Notes under the pieces: model-generated | Told to the model about the DNA's origin: nothing | Database searches by the model: none | Seen by the model: only the letters and a program-made list of their open reading frames with translations | In this document: positions 1 to 9,806 of the stretch, piece after piece | Numbering within the stretch: the first letter of the stretch is position 1 | Layout: each line of letters begins with the position of its first letter | Position numbers and translations under genes: made by a program | NCBI RefSeq assembly: GCF_003287285.1 | Contig: NZ_QMIG01000004.1 | Span: 62,001-126,000, forward strand | Source of the DNA: Phytoactinopolyspora halophila | GTDB taxonomy: Bacteria; Actinomycetota; Actinomycetes; Jiangellales; Jiangellaceae | Reading direction: 5' to 3' | DNA: 64,000 nt

Positions 1-784
1 TATCAACGGCGTCGATGTCCAGACCACCACCGGAATAGATACCGCCGTAAGCGTCACTGACCGCCACCACGCGGAAGCCCTCATCAGCGGCGAGGCGAGC
101 TGCCCAGGACCCGACATTGCCGTAGCCCTGGATGGCGACGCTCACATCCTCGGGCCGCCAGCCATGATCGGCTGCCGCCTTGATGAGCACCATGATCGTG
201 CCACGTCCGGTGGCCGCGTCCCGGCCCTTCGAGCCGCCGAGCTCCACCGGCTTGCCCGTGACAATGGCCGGTGTGTGACCGTTCTTGCGCCCGTACTCGT
301 CCATCATCCACGCCATGGTCTGGGCGTCGGTGTTGACGTCCGGCGCCATGATGTCGCGGCGTTCGCCGATGACATAGCTCACCTGCGACATGTAGCGCCG
401 AGACATCCGCTCGGCCTCGCCCTCGGACAGCGTGTTCGGGTCCACCTGCACACCGCCCTTGGCCCCGCCGAATGGAACGTCGACGAGCGCCGTCTTCCAC
501 GTCATCAACGACGCCAGCGCCCGCACCTCGTCGAGATCGGCGTGCTGGTGAAAGCGCACACCACCTTTGTACGGACCGCGGGCACCGTTGTGTTGGACCC
601 GATAGCCGTACACCGTGCGCATGCCCCCGTCGCGCGACCGCAGCGGTACCTGCACCCGGATCTCCCGGTAGGTACCAGCCAGCAGTTCCCGCGTCGTGTC
701 CTTCAGACCGAGCTGATCAGCCGCGCGGTGGAAGCACGCCGTCACGGCCTCGAACGGCGTGAGCTTCGTGCTCTCCGATGCCAT
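1..784 (-). CDS. gdhA: Glutamate dehydrogenase (Glu/Leu/Phe/Val family), 5' part, cut by window edge
   Basis: This is the N-terminal 261 codons of a hexameric glutamate dehydrogenase, which interconverts glutamate and 2-oxoglutarate plus ammonia with NAD(P)H. I translated the minus strand directly. The substrate-binding region GPYKGGVRFH (near residue 70), the catalytic-lysine region with DVPFGGAKGG (near residue 100) and the nucleotide-binding stretch IQGYGNVGSW (near residue 220) are all present. The ATG at 784 overlaps the divIVA stop as TGATG, and no good ribosome binding site precedes it, so translation is probably coupled to divIVA. That neighbour is unusual: the gene after divIVA in a dcw region is not normally an amino-acid dehydrogenase. 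The C-terminal part lies outside the window. Confidence 0.93.
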   Translation of the reverse strand, partial: MASESTKLTPFEAVTACFHRAADQLGLKDTTRELLAGTYREIRVQVPLRSRDGGMRTVYGYRVQHNGARGPYKGGVRFHQHADLDEVRALASLMTWKTALVDVPFGGAKGGVQVDPNTLSEGEAERMSRRYMSQVSYVIGERRDIMAPDVNTDAQTMAWMMDEYGRKNGHTPAIVTGKPVELGGSKGRDAATGRGTIMVLIKAAADHGWRPEDVSVAIQGYGNVGSWAARLAADEGFRVVAVSDAYGGIYSGGGLDIDAVD

Positions 785-1788
785 CAACGTTGGTCATCGT
801 CGAGCAAGCTGGCAACCGATCGCAGCGATCCCCCCGTCTGGGTTACCGACGCACCTTCACCGCCAGCCTGTCCCTGCTGGCCCGAGCCACTGCCGTCCGA
901 CTGCGGCTCGTCCTGCTCCGGATACTGCTCCGGGTACTGTTCCGGATATTGCTCCGGGTACTGCTCCGGATATTGCTCCGGGTACTGCTCAGGCTGCTGC
1001 TGGTTCTGGTGCTGGTTCTGATGTAGCTGCTGCACCTCGTCTTCGTGCGGCTGCAGCTGCGGAGGATGCTGCTGCTGCGCCGGAGCGAGCTCGGATTCGT
1101 CGCGCTCCGTCTCTTCAGCCCCGCCCATCTCGAGCTTGCGTAGCTCGTTCTCCAGGTAGGACTTCAGCCGGCTGCGGTATTCACGCTCGAACGCACGGAG
1201 TCCTTCGAGCTGGCGCTCCAGATCGGCCCGCTCGGTCTCGAGCTTGCCGAAGGCCTGTGCCCTACGCTTCTGGACCTCCTGGTCGATCGATTCCGCACGC
1301 TGGCGCGCGTCTTGCTCGAGCTTGGCCGCCTTCGCCTTAGTTTCGGCGTCAAGCTTCTCGGCACGACTGCGAGCCTCGTTGATCAACCGATCCGCCTCGG
1401 TCTTGGCATCCGCCACCAGCTCATCCGCCGTCTTCTGGGCGAGAGCGAGAACCTTGGCCGCCGCATCGCTGGGCTGGCCGCTACCGGAGCCCTGCCCTTG
1501 CGATTGGGCTTGCTGGGCGGCCGCCGCCGGCGGTGCCGCCGACGGTGGAGATTGCGGGGCTTCGGCCTGGCGCGGAGCAGCCTGGACCGGCTCGGCCGAC
1601 CCAACCGCACCCGAACCACGGGTCACGGCGGCGAGCTTGTCACGAAGCTCGTCGTTCTCGCGCTGCAATCGCGCGAGCTCGGCCTCGACTTCGTCCAGGA
1701 ACTCGTCGACCTCCTGCATGTCGTAACCTTCACGCAGGCGGACCGTTGTGAACTCCTTGTTCTGGACAGCCTCAGGCGTCAGTGGCAT
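784..1788 (-). CDS. divIVA: DivIVA/Wag31 polar growth scaffold with a PEQY repeat tail
   Basis: The 334-residue cytoplasmic coiled-coil protein recruits the peptidoglycan machinery to poles and septa in actinobacteria. It opens with the DivIVA lipid-binding domain (MPLTPEAVQNKEF, then GYDMQEVDEFLDEVEAEL). An Ala/Gln/Pro-rich linker follows (about residues 65-105), then a long Lys/Glu/Ala-rich coiled coil (about 105-230), and finally a very Gln/Pro/Glu-rich tail. The tail contains six tandem PEQY units. The ATG at 1788 was chosen over the upstream start at 1824 because it gives the family N-terminus and has GAGGTGAC upstream. It is last in the run ftsZ-pgeF-sepF-yggT-divIVA and overlaps the downstream gdhA start. 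Homologues usually lack this tail, so its role is unknown. Confidence 0.93.
   Translation of the reverse strand: MPLTPEAVQNKEFTTVRLREGYDMQEVDEFLDEVEAELARLQRENDELRDKLAAVTRGSGAVGSAEPVQAAPRQAEAPQSPPSAAPPAAAAQQAQSQGQGSGSGQPSDAAAKVLALAQKTADELVADAKTEADRLINEARSRAEKLDAETKAKAAKLEQDARQRAESIDQEVQKRRAQAFGKLETERADLERQLEGLRAFEREYRSRLKSYLENELRKLEMGGAEETERDESELAPAQQQHPPQLQPHEDEVQQLHQNQHQNQQQPEQYPEQYPEQYPEQYPEQYPEQYPEQDEPQSDGSGSGQQGQAGGEGASVTQTGGSLRSVASLLDDDQR
913..984 (-). repeat. Six tandem 12-bp units encoding PEQY in the DivIVA tail
   Basis: Six consecutive 12-bp units, alternating between ctgctccggata and ctgctccgggta type with few changes, encode Pro-Glu-Gln-Tyr repeated in frame near the DivIVA C-terminus. 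A partial seventh unit follows at 985-993. Because the unit is a multiple of three, copy-number changes would keep the reading frame. Confidence 0.9.
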
Positions 1789-1833
1789 AACGTCACCTCG
1801 AATGTGAGCAGCGTCGAGAGTCACCGTACCGCG

Positions 1834-2121
1834 TCATCCCAGCGAATCCACAACCGAGATGGCAATTCGTACCAGGATGATCAGCACGATGAACGCCAAA
1901 TCAATGGCAACCGATCCGATCCGAAGCGGCGGAATGATCCGCCGCAGTGCCCGGAGAGGCGGATCGGTCACTGTGTACACGGCCTCCAAGACTACGAGTA
2001 GCGGCCCTTTGGGCTGCCATTCGCGCGCGAAGACCTGGATCCAGTCGACCACCAGACGGGCCAGCAGGGCGAAGAAGAACAGCCATAGCGCGATCGACAG
2101 CGGCTGAGTGATGACCTGCAC
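1834..2121 (-). CDS. YggT family membrane protein
   Basis: The 95-residue protein has two hydrophobic helices, around residues 5-28 and 70-92. Between them is the conserved loop with DPPLRALRRIIPP, which marks the YggT family. Members of this family sit between sepF and divIVA in most Gram-positive dcw clusters and are linked to cell division or osmotic tolerance, but no biochemical activity is established. It lies 99 bp after sepF and 45 bp before divIVA on the same strand, so one transcript is likely. Confidence 0.88.
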   Translation of the reverse strand: MQVITQPLSIALWLFFFALLARLVVDWIQVFAREWQPKGPLLVVLEAVYTVTDPPLRALRRIIPPLRIGSVAIDLAFIVLIILVRIAISVVDSLG

Positions 2122-2220
2122 GGGATACGAACCTACCTGACGGGGTGCGAGCGTGCCGCCACCGGTACCGGTCTCGGGGATGTTCTGGAGTCATATCGAA
2201 ATAGTCGCATAGGTACGAAG

Positions 2221-2751
2221 TCAACTCTGATTGAAGAACGCGCCATCGGCAATACGTGCCTTGTCCTCCGCCGTCACCCGCACGTCAGCGGGCGTGAGCA
2301 GGAACACCTTCGCCGTGATGCGATCGATGCTACCGCGCAGCCCGAAGATCAGCCCGGCGGCGAAATCGACGAGCCGTTTGGCGTCCACGTCATCCATGTC
2401 CGACAGGTTCATGATGACGGGGATGCCATCGCGGAAGTGCTCACCGAGAACCCGAGCCTCGTTGTACGTCCTCGGATGCAGCGTCGTGATACGTGCCTCA
2501 CGCTGCGCGTTCCCACGGCGTTGCGAGGTGTTCGACCGCCTCTCGGCCAGCGACGACACGGTGGCCGTGTGCTCCCGCTCGTAGCGGGCCGGTGTCCGCT
2601 CGGTGTCGGCGGGCTCGCCGTCGTCGACGACATCGTCGTCGTAGTCTCCGTCGAACTCGTCGTCATAGATGTCGTCGTACTCACCTTCGTAGCGGTCCCG
2701 GTCCTCCACGAGGCCGAGGTAGACCGCAACCTTGCGCATCGCGCTGGCCAT
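2221..2751 (-). CDS. sepF: SepF cell division protein
   Basis: SepF ties FtsZ filaments to the membrane at the septum. The 176-residue product has the N-terminal amphipathic membrane-anchor segment ([17 protein letters not shown]), a highly acidic linker rich in Asp/Glu/Tyr (about residues 18-55), and the C-terminal SepF fold (about 85-176) with [20 protein letters not shown] chose the ATG at 2751 because GGAGGACTTGGAGC precedes it and longer versions do not look like SepF. In actinobacteria without FtsA, SepF is the main FtsZ anchor. A PLP-binding YggS gene usually lies between pgeF and sepF, but here only about 200 bp of noncoding sequence separates them. Confidence 0.93.
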   Translation of the reverse strand: MASAMRKVAVYLGLVEDRDRYEGEYDDIYDDEFDGDYDDDVVDDGEPADTERTPARYEREHTATVSSLAERRSNTSQRRGNAQREARITTLHPRTYNEARVLGEHFRDGIPVIMNLSDMDDVDAKRLVDFAAGLIFGLRGSIDRITAKVFLLTPADVRVTAEDKARIADGAFFNQS

Positions 2752-2951
2752 GCTCCAAGTCCTCCGCACTGGTGGTGGACGGTCACTACCTTTGTTACCA
2801 CTGACACTAGCTTGGCCACACGCCTCGCACTGGGATTCGAGACACGACACGCGCGGTGTGTCGCTCGTGATCTTCCCTAGTCGTCGCCATCTCACCTGCG
2901 ATGATCACCTGCGGCCCCGGGGCCGCGGACCCAGGCGACGGACCGGGAACG

Positions 2952-3764
2952 CTATCCGGACGCCATCCAGGCCAGGCCGGCAAACCGCCCGGTGGCGTGC
3001 TCCCGCCGGTACGAAAAGTACCGCGAGTCCTCACGTGTGCAGGGAGAATAGCCGTGATCAGCAAGATCGTCGACGCGCGCCCCCAGCTCGCCGAGCTGGG
3101 CCCGCACGCCGCCGGCGACGTCCAGCGCGGGTGTGCCCTCTCGCGTGCGCGCCCATGCTGCCGGTATGACGTTGGCCACGTCCTCCCGCATCGAAGCGGG
3201 AACCTCGTAGCACGACCCACAGATCGCAGGGCCGACTTGAGCCACGATGTCGCGCGCGCCTTCGTGGCGCATCGTTTCGATCACGGCCGGGACCACGCCG
3301 GCAGCCAGGCCGGGCCGACCGGCGTGTGCGACGCCCAGCACACCGGCACGCGGGTCGGCGAGCACCACGGGCACGCAGTCCGCCACCAGCACGGCGAGTG
3401 CCAGGCCGGGCGTGCTGGTGACCATCGCATCCACCGCTGGCGGACCGCTGGCGCTCGTCCCGGACGAAGCCGCCCCGCCCCGCGAATCGGGGCGCCCGGT
3501 TGGCCGGACGCCCCCGGGCTTTCCGGCCGGCGTCCCCTTCACGACGGCGACATCGGCACCGTGCACCTGGTTCATGTACACGACGCGCTCGGCAGGCAGG
3601 CCGATCTCCGTGGCCAGCCGTCGGCGGTTCTCCTCGACCGCGGACGGCTCGTCTCCGACGTGCCGGGCCAGATTCAGCTCGGCGAATGACGCCTCGCTCA
3701 CGCCGCCCTCGCGATCGGTGAAGGCGAACGTGACCTGGCCGTACGTGCGACTGTGAGCTATCAC
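2952..3764 (-). CDS. pgeF: Peptidoglycan editing factor PgeF (laccase-domain, YlmD/YfiH family)
   Basis: The 270-residue protein belongs to the DUF152 multicopper-like family, whose characterised members act as purine nucleosidases or phosphorylases and as peptidoglycan editing factors. The family metal-site motifs are present: NQVHGADV (about residue 65), ADCVPVVL (about 127) and GVAHAGRPG (about 143), plus a Cys in AICGSCYEV. A Gly/Ser/Pro-rich insert (about residues 78-108) breaks the first half of the domain and looks species-specific. The start is a GTG at 3764. It follows ftsZ by about 100 bp, the standard position in this cluster. Confidence 0.88.
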   Translation of the reverse strand: MIAHSRTYGQVTFAFTDREGGVSEASFAELNLARHVGDEPSAVEENRRRLATEIGLPAERVVYMNQVHGADVAVVKGTPAGKPGGVRPTGRPDSRGGAASSGTSASGPPAVDAMVTSTPGLALAVLVADCVPVVLADPRAGVLGVAHAGRPGLAAGVVPAVIETMRHEGARDIVAQVGPAICGSCYEVPASMREDVANVIPAAWARTREGTPALDVAGGVRAQLGELGARVDDLADHGYSPCTREDSRYFSYRREHATGRFAGLAWMASG

Positions 3765-3866
3765 GGTGCCATCCTGCCCGGCGGCACGAGAGCCTGGCCC
3801 GGCACCCCGCGGGCCGGTGTCATCGAACCGCGGGTCCCGGCATGCTCGTGCGGCGCCGCAGACCCG

Positions 3867-5102
3867 CTATTTGAGAAAGTCCGGCACGTCGAGCTCATCA
3901 TCCGATGGCACGATCCGACGCTGGTCGCGAGGCGGAGGCGGCGCCGCCGGCTCCGCACGCTCCGGCTCCTCACGACGGGGCTGCGAGGAGGTCTCCCTGT
4001 CGGCTTCGCCGACCTCTTGTGGCTCGTCGGAACGGCCACCGGCCTCGCGAGCAGCCTCGATCGGGGTCACGCCCTCGCCGGAGGTCCCCTGCTCGCCCGC
4101 GTCACCGCTGTGGTCATCGCCACGGCGCACCGTGCCGACCTCGCGACGCGGTGGAAGACCGCCGTCGAATCCGGCGGCGATGACCGTGACGCGCACCTCG
4201 TCACCGAGGGCATCGTCGATCACCGCACCAAAGATGATGTTTGCTTCGTCGTGCGCCGCCTGAGCGACCAGGTTCGCCGCCTCGTTGATCTCGAAGAGTC
4301 CGAGGTCGGAACCACCGGATACGGACAGCAGCACTCCGTGCGCGCCGTCGATGGACGCTTCGAGAAGCGGCGACGATATCGCCATCTCCGCCGCGGCCAC
4401 GGCCCGGTCTTCCCCGCGTGCCGAGCCGATTCCCATCAAGGCGGACCCGGCATTGCTCATGACGGACTTCACATCGGCGAAGTCGAGATTGATGAGACCT
4501 GGAGTTGTGATCAGATCAGTGATGCCCTGGACACCGGACAGCAGCACCTGATCGGCGCTCTTGAAGGCATCCAGCACGCTGACCTGGCGATCGCTGATGG
4601 ACAGCAAGCGATCGTTGGGGATCACGATCAGCGTGTCCACTTCTTCGCGCAGAGCCTCGATTCCCGCTTCGGCTTGCAGGGCCCGCCGCCGTCCTTCGAA
4701 CATGAACGGGCGGGTGACCACACCAATAGTGAGCGCGCCGAGCGAGCGTGCGATCCGTGCGACCACGGGAGCTCCCCCGGTCCCGGTGCCACCGCCCTCG
4801 CCCGCCGTGACGAACACCATGTCGGCGCCCTTGAGCACCTCTTCGATCTCTTCGCCGTGGTCTTCGGAGGCATCACGACCGACGTCGGGATTGGCCCCCG
4901 CGCCCAACCCTCGGGTCAGCTCGCGGCCGACGTCGAGCTTGACGTCGGCGTCGCTCATCAACAGTGCCTGCGCATCAGTGTTGATCGCGATGAACTCGAC
5001 ACCCTTGAGGCCGACTTCGATCATGCGGTTGACCGCGTTGACGCCGCCACCACCGATGCCGACGACCTTGATCACCGCGAGATAGTTCTGCGGAGCAGTC
5101 AC
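3867..5102 (-). CDS. ftsZ: Cell division GTPase FtsZ
   Basis: FtsZ is the tubulin-like GTPase that builds the division ring. The 411-residue product is nearly identical in pattern to Streptomyces Fts[11 protein letters not shown] near the N-terminus, the GTP signature [10 protein letters not shown] around residue 105, and the C-terminal interaction peptide [10 protein letters not shown]. An acidic and Pro-rich variable linker spans about residues 320-400. I chose the GTG at 5102 (starting [12 protein letters not shown]) because it matches the family N-terminus and has GAGAGG about nine bases upstream. A longer TTG start at 5135 is less likely. The gene is separated from ftsQ by a strong hairpin, so it probably has its own promoter in 5103-5250. 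Confidence 0.97.
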   Translation of the reverse strand: MTAPQNYLAVIKVVGIGGGGVNAVNRMIEVGLKGVEFIAINTDAQALLMSDADVKLDVGRELTRGLGAGANPDVGRDASEDHGEEIEEVLKGADMVFVTAGEGGGTGTGGAPVVARIARSLGALTIGVVTRPFMFEGRRRALQAEAGIEALREEVDTLIVIPNDRLLSISDRQVSVLDAFKSADQVLLSGVQGITDLITTPGLINLDFADVKSVMSNAGSALMGIGSARGEDRAVAAAEMAISSPLLEASIDGAHGVLLSVSGGSDLGLFEINEAANLVAQAAHDEANIIFGAVIDDALGDEVRVTVIAAGFDGGLPPRREVGTVRRGDDHSGDAGEQGTSGEGVTPIEAAREAGGRSDEPQEVGEADRETSSQPRREEPERAEPAAPPPPRDQRRIVPSDDELDVPDFLK

Positions 5103-5142
5103 GTCCAGTCGCCTCTCAATCGAGTTCGCCTCCAACTCTCAC

Positions 5143-5155
5143 CCTCAAGTTGAGG
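5143..5155. promoter_or_regulatory. 13-bp palindrome in the ftsZ upstream region
   Basis: CCTCAAGTTGAGG is a perfect palindrome about 40 bp before the ftsZ GTG. A TTGACA-like hexamer (minus strand, 5171-5166) lies just upstream, but no -10 element at normal spacing could be identified. The palindrome may be an operator of an ftsZ-specific promoter. This is inference. Confidence 0.3.
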
Positions 5156-5252
5156 TTTATAGTTATGTCAACCTGAGTGATGTTTTAGACGCTAGGTGCG
5201 CTAAAGCTTCATGCCACGCCGACACGCCGAAGCGGCCGTGATCGACATTCGC

Positions 5253-5336
5253 CACCCCGCCCGTCACCATGATCGTGTACGCATCCGCTCTCTTACAACG
5301 GCGGATGCGTACACGATCATGGTGACGGGCGGGGTG
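5253..5336 (-). terminator. 36-bp perfect inverted repeat between ftsQ and ftsZ
   Basis: The arms 5253-5288 and 5301-5336 are perfect reverse complements over 36 bp with a 12-nt loop. The right arm touches the ftsQ stop codon at 5337. No T-run follows on the minus strand, so it is either a GC-rich terminator or an RNA processing or stability element. The arms contain an ACGATCATGG core also seen in the hairpin at 62697-62764. Confidence 0.6.
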
Positions 5337-6074
5337 TCACGGCACGACCGAGGGGCTGTCCGGTGCGGACACGTCATAGGCCGACGGCGTTTCCTCGTGT
5401 TCGTCCATCAGCGCCAGCAGCACGCGGGCCTTGTCGGCGGTTCGCTCGTCGGTCCCCCACCGCACCGTGGCGCCACTCTCCAAGAGCAGCCGGACGTCGG
5501 CAACCGATTCCACCTCCACCTGCTCCACCAGCTCGTCGATGGAGTCCGGCAGGCCCGTGAGTACCGCCACGCCGGTGGCCCGGGCCAGCTGGGCGGTCTC
5601 TTCGGTGGGCGCCACCAGTACCGGGACGTTCTCCGGTGCCGAATCGGACTCGCCGAAGAGCACGCCCTCCTCGTCCACGCTCCACCACGAGCTGCCATCG
5701 CGGATCGCCGCCGCGGGGACCCTCGGCTCCACCTCGATGGTGATGCTGTGCGGCCACGACCGGTGCACGTCGACGTCGCCGACCTCGGGCAGCTCAGCGA
5801 CCCGTTCTCCGACGTCACCGGTGTCCACCCGGGCCAGCGGAACTCCCTCCGGGACCTCGGCCGTATCACGCACCTCGTCTACCACGTCCCCCTCGACGCC
5901 CGTGACCCGTACGTCCCGCACCGAGAGCACCGACGACCAGCCCACCAGCCATGTGGCGCCCGCCGCCGCGGCGAGCACCACGACCAGCGCCACGACCGTC
6001 AGGAACCTGCGGATACGCCGGCGACGGGCACGGGCGGCGAACCGTTCGGCACTCGTCGACCGCGCGGTGGTCAT
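5337..6074 (-). CDS. ftsQ: Cell division protein FtsQ
   Basis: FtsQ (DivIB) is a bitopic division protein that links the FtsW/FtsI synthase to the other septal proteins. The 245 residues give a basic cytoplasmic tail (RARRRRIRRF), one membrane helix (about 24-45), then the POTRA domain starting at SVLSVRDVRVTGV and the FtsQ domain with HSITIEVEPRVPAA. The ATG overlaps the murC stop as ATGA, so translation is coupled. The gene ends at a long hairpin. The length matches the actinobacterial family. Confidence 0.92.
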   Translation of the reverse strand: MTTARSTSAERFAARARRRRIRRFLTVVALVVVLAAAAGATWLVGWSSVLSVRDVRVTGVEGDVVDEVRDTAEVPEGVPLARVDTGDVGERVAELPEVGDVDVHRSWPHSITIEVEPRVPAAAIRDGSSWWSVDEEGVLFGESDSAPENVPVLVAPTEETAQLARATGVAVLTGLPDSIDELVEQVEVESVADVRLLLESGATVRWGTDERTADKARVLLALMDEHEETPSAYDVSAPDSPSVVP

Positions 6075-7492
6075 CCCCCGTCCTCACCGTCTTCCCGCAA
6101 GATCTCCAGAATCTCCGGCCCCACCAGCGTGACGTCTCCGGCGCCGATGGTCAGCACCACGTCTCCCGGGCGGCTTCCCGACGCGGCCAGCTCGGGCACC
6201 TTCGACCAGGACTGCTCGAACGTCACCTGGACCGACGGCAACGGGACGGCCTCGGCCACGAGCGCACCCGTGACGCCCGGCTGGGGATCTTCACGCGCGG
6301 CGTACACGTCCATGACGATCACTTCGTCGGCCGCGCCCAACGCGGCACCGAACTGTTCCGCGAACAGGCGCGTCCGGCTGAACAGGTGCGGCTGGAACAC
6401 CGCTATCAACCGGCCGCCACCGGCGACCGGGCGCGCCGCCGCCAGAACTGCCGCGACCTCGGTGGGGTGATGCGCATAGTCGTCATACACCCGCACGCCC
6501 GCGGCGGTACCCTTCAGCTCGAACCGCCGCCGCGTGCCGCTGAACCCGGCCAGCCCGTCGCGCACATCACTGGCGGGGAATCCGAGTCCCAGCGCGGCCG
6601 TGAAAGCACCAGCGGCATTCAGCGCGTTGTGCCGCCCGGGCACCCGCAGCTGCACCCGGCCCTGTTTCCGGCCACGCGCCACCAGCTCGAACGAGGCTCC
6701 CGGACCAGACAGCTCGAGCTCCCCGACGCGTACCATCGCTTCGGGCGACTCGCCGTAGGTGTGCACCTCCACGCCACGCTCGGCGGCCCGCTCCCCCAGT
6801 TCCCGGGCGCCGGGGTCGTCCACACACACGACGACGAAGCTGCGCACGCGGTCGATGAACGACTCGAAGGCCGCCACGTACGCGTCGTCCGTGCCATAGT
6901 TGTCGAGGTGATCGGCCTCGACGTTGGTCACGATCGCTACCTCGGGATCGTAGGCGAGAAACGAGGCGTCGCTCTCGTCCGCTTCGGCCACGAACAGCTC
7001 ACCCGTGCCGTTGTGCGCGTTGGCACCGGATTCGTTCAGGTTGCCCCCGATGGCGAACGAGGGATCCGCCCCGCAGTGCTGCAGCACCACGGTCAGCATC
7101 GACGTGGTGGTGGTCTTGCCATGCGTGCCGGCGACGGCGATCGCCCGCCGTCCTGCCATCACCGAGGCCAGCGCCGAGGCGCGCGGCAGGATCCGCAGCC
7201 CCTGGTCGCGGGCCGCCACCACCTCCGGATTGGTCTCGCGGATCGCCGTCGACACGACGACGGTGTCAGCTCGGCCGACGTTCTTCGCGTCGTGTCCGAC
7301 ATGAACGCGGGCACCGAGTGCGCGCAATCCAGTCAGGATCCCGGATTCCTTGACATCGCTGCCGGACACTTCGAGGCCCCTCGCCAGCAGGATCCGCGCG
7401 ATGCCGCTCATTCCGGCCCCACCGATGCCCACGAAGTGGATGCTTCCCAGATCCTCGGCGGGCACGACGCCGTCCGGTGGAGTAACGATCAT
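6071..7492 (-). CDS. murC: UDP-N-acetylmuramate--L-alanine ligase MurC
   Basis: MurC adds L-alanine to UDP-MurNAc with ATP, the first peptide step of peptidoglycan synthesis. The 473-residue protein shows [14 protein letters not shown] at the N-terminal nucleotide fold, the Mur-ligase P-loop [12 protein letters not shown] (about residue 118), EADESDASF, the [10 protein letters not shown] substrate motif and the C-terminal ligase domain. I used the ATG at 7492 because it starts MIVTPPDG and overlaps the murG stop as ATGA. The longer in-frame extension is coding sequence of murG in another frame. Confidence 0.96.
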   Translation of the reverse strand: MIVTPPDGVVPAEDLGSIHFVGIGGAGMSGIARILLARGLEVSGSDVKESGILTGLRALGARVHVGHDAKNVGRADTVVVSTAIRETNPEVVAARDQGLRILPRASALASVMAGRRAIAVAGTHGKTTTTSMLTVVLQHCGADPSFAIGGNLNESGANAHNGTGELFVAEADESDASFLAYDPEVAIVTNVEADHLDNYGTDDAYVAAFESFIDRVRSFVVVCVDDPGARELGERAAERGVEVHTYGESPEAMVRVGELELSGPGASFELVARGRKQGRVQLRVPGRHNALNAAGAFTAALGLGFPASDVRDGLAGFSGTRRRFELKGTAAGVRVYDDYAHHPTEVAAVLAAARPVAGGGRLIAVFQPHLFSRTRLFAEQFGAALGAADEVIVMDVYAAREDPQPGVTGALVAEAVPLPSVQVTFEQSWSKVPELAASGSRPGDVVLTIGAGDVTLVGPEILEILREDGEDGG

Positions 7493-8580
7493 TCCCCGTG
7501 ACCTCCGCCACCTTCGGACGCCGCCTGGCGCACCATCTCGACGAGCCGCTCGTCGGCATCGCGGTGGCCGAGCCGTGCCGCTGCCGTGCTCATCTCGGCG
7601 AGCCGGTCCGGATCGGTCAGCAACGGCAGGGCGTGCTGGACCAGCCAGGAGCCGTTCAACTCCGTGTCGCGGATCATCAGCCCGCCGCCGGCCTCCACCG
7701 TCGGCTCGGCGTTCAGCCGCTGCTCGCCGTTGCCGTGCGGCAGCGGAACGTAGACCGCGGGCAGCCCCACGGCCGCGAGCTCGGCGCAGGTCAGCGCGCC
7801 GGCGCGGCACAGCACGAGGTCGGCGGCGGCGTACGCGAGATCCATGCGATCGATGTAGGCGACGGGCGTATAGCCCGGGCGGGGCGTCACGGCGTCGATG
7901 TTCGCCGAACCGACGGCATGCAGGATCTGCACACCGGCCGCCGTCAGGGCTTCGCCCGCCTCGTCGACTGCCAGGTTCAACCGGCGAGCGCCCTGGCTGC
8001 CCCCGAAAACCAGCAAGGTCGGAGCGTCCTGGGGCAGGCCGAAGAACGTCCGCCCCTCCGCACGCGTGCTCGCCCGGTCGAGGGAGGTGATGGCCCGCCG
8101 CAGCGGGATGCCGATCTCCTGGCTGTTGCGCAAGCCCACGGTGCTCGACGTCGCCGCCACATACGACGTGAACCGGGCACCGAGCCGGTTCGCCAGACCG
8201 GGGCGGGCGTTGGCCTCGTGCACCACGGTAGCCAGCCCGAGCCGCCGTGCGGCCAGATAGGCCGGCAACGCCACGTAACCACCGAAGCCGACGAGAACGT
8301 CAGCACGCCGCTCGCGCAAGACGTCGGCGGTCCGGCGCACCGCTCCGCGCACTCGCGCGGGTAACCTGAGCAGCTCCGGGGTGACCCGGCGCGGCAACGG
8401 CACCGGGGGGATGAGCGCGAGGTCGTAGCCACGTTCGGGGACGAGGCGGTTTTCGAGGCCGCGTTCGGTGCCGAGCAACGTGATCTCGGCCTCGGGCTCG
8501 ACCCTCCGCAGCGCATCCGCGGTGGCCAGCGCCGGTTCGATATGTCCTGCGGTGCCGCCTCCGGCCAACACGACCCTCAC
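7489..8580 (-). CDS. murG: UDP-N-acetylglucosamine transferase MurG
   Basis: MurG adds GlcNAc to undecaprenyl-PP-MurNAc-pentapeptide (lipid I to lipid II) on the inner membrane face. The 363-residue GT-B glycosyltransferase has [11 protein letters not shown] at its start, [10 protein letters not shown] and HEANARPG in the N-lobe, and [13 protein letters not shown] plus the UDP-GlcNAc-binding [18 protein letters not shown] in the C-lobe. The start is a GTG at 8580 that overlaps the ftsW stop as GTGA. The usual GGGSGGH loop reads GGGTAGH here, with the catalytic His kept. Confidence 0.95.
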   Translation of the reverse strand: MRVVLAGGGTAGHIEPALATADALRRVEPEAEITLLGTERGLENRLVPERGYDLALIPPVPLPRRVTPELLRLPARVRGAVRRTADVLRERRADVLVGFGGYVALPAYLAARRLGLATVVHEANARPGLANRLGARFTSYVAATSSTVGLRNSQEIGIPLRRAITSLDRASTRAEGRTFFGLPQDAPTLLVFGGSQGARRLNLAVDEAGEALTAAGVQILHAVGSANIDAVTPRPGYTPVAYIDRMDLAYAAADLVLCRAGALTCAELAAVGLPAVYVPLPHGNGEQRLNAEPTVEAGGGLMIRDTELNGSWLVQHALPLLTDPDRLAEMSTAAARLGHRDADERLVEMVRQAASEGGGGHGE

Positions 8581-9806
8581 GTGCGCGCCTCCTGCCGCTG
8601 CCGACGCCGTCGCCGTGCGGCCAGCGCCTCCTTCGCTCCGGGTTCCTGCTTGGCCAGGGCGAGCATCACCCCAACGGCCGCAATGGTCACCACCATCGAC
8701 GCCCCTCCATACGAGACAAGCGGAAGCGGTACACCCACCACCGGAAACACCGCCAACACCATGCCGAGATTGATCACGGTCTGCACCATGAACCAGCCGG
8801 TGATACCGGCTGCTGCCAACCGGACGAACGTGTCTTTCGTCCGCGTTGCGATGCGCAGGCCAGCATAGCCGAAGGCGAGGAAGAGCACGATGACCATCAG
8901 GGAGCCGGGAAGCCCGAGCTCCTCGCCCAGGATGGCGAAGATGAAATCGGTGTGCTGCTCCGGCAACGGGCCCCACTTCTGGGTGCTGGCTCCAAGGCCC
9001 GTTCCCCACCATCCGCCGTTCGCGAGGGCGAAGATCGAGTTCGCGGGCTGGTACCCGGTCACCGAGTAGTCGCTGAACGGATCCAGGAACGTCAGGATCC
9101 GCGCGAGCCGGTGTTCCGCCGTGGCGATGAGGTAGACGCCCAGGACTCCCACGCCGCCGAGAGTGAGCCCGAACAGCCATGTCGGCACGCCGATCACCCA
9201 GAGCATGCCGAGCAGGATCAGCATCATGATCACTGACGTGCCCAGGTCACCCTGCCCGATGGTCAAGCCGACGACAACCGCCGCGATGGGCCCGACCGGC
9301 ACGACCAGATGCCGCCAGTGCCGGAGCAGCTTGCCCTTGTTCGCGAACACGTGCGCCGCCCAGATGACAAGGGCAAGCTTGGCGGCTTCGGACGGTTGGA
9401 GCAAGAAGGGACCACCGAAGTCGAGCCAGTTCCGGCTGCCTCCGCGGACCACTCCCAAACCCGGCACGTATGTCAGCGCCAGCAGGACGATGGCACCGAT
9501 CACCATCAACAGCGACAACGCGCGCAGGAACCGCAACGGCATCCTCGAGATCACCCACGCGACGGGTAACGCCACGAGTACCCAGAGAAGCTGCCGGGTG
9601 AAGTAATAGGCCGGGTGGCCGAACTGCTGGGTCGACATGTAGGTCGTGGACGAGAAGACCATGATCAACCCGAGCAGCAGCAACAGCCCGGCCGATCCCA
9701 GGATCAGGTAATACGACGCCAGCGGCCGGCGCAGGAACCGGCCCAGCGACGCCCGAAGGTCCACGCCGGTGCCGTTGTTCGGCGTGCCGCCCTCAGCGGT
9801 CGCCAT
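8577..9806 (-). CDS. ftsW: FtsW, lipid II polymerase (SEDS family)
   Basis: FtsW is the multi-pass SEDS glycosyltransferase that polymerises lipid II at the septum together with FtsI. The 409-residue product has about ten membrane helices from residue 30, the motif [18 protein letters not shown] (about 140), the region with [14 protein letters not shown], and the C-terminal [11 protein letters not shown] signature. A basic tail (ARRRRRQRQ) ends it. The ATG at 9806 lies inside the end of murD, giving a 14-bp overlap. The partner transpeptidase ftsI lies upstream in the same operon. Confidence 0.94.
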   Translation of the reverse strand: MATAEGGTPNNGTGVDLRASLGRFLRRPLASYYLILGSAGLLLLLGLIMVFSSTTYMSTQQFGHPAYYFTRQLLWVLVALPVAWVISRMPLRFLRALSLLMVIGAIVLLALTYVPGLGVVRGGSRNWLDFGGPFLLQPSEAAKLALVIWAAHVFANKGKLLRHWRHLVVPVGPIAAVVVGLTIGQGDLGTSVIMMLILLGMLWVIGVPTWLFGLTLGGVGVLGVYLIATAEHRLARILTFLDPFSDYSVTGYQPANSIFALANGGWWGTGLGASTQKWGPLPEQHTDFIFAILGEELGLPGSLMVIVLFLAFGYAGLRIATRTKDTFVRLAAAGITGWFMVQTVINLGMVLAVFPVVGVPLPLVSYGGASMVVTIAAVGVMLALAKQEPGAKEALAARRRRRQRQEART

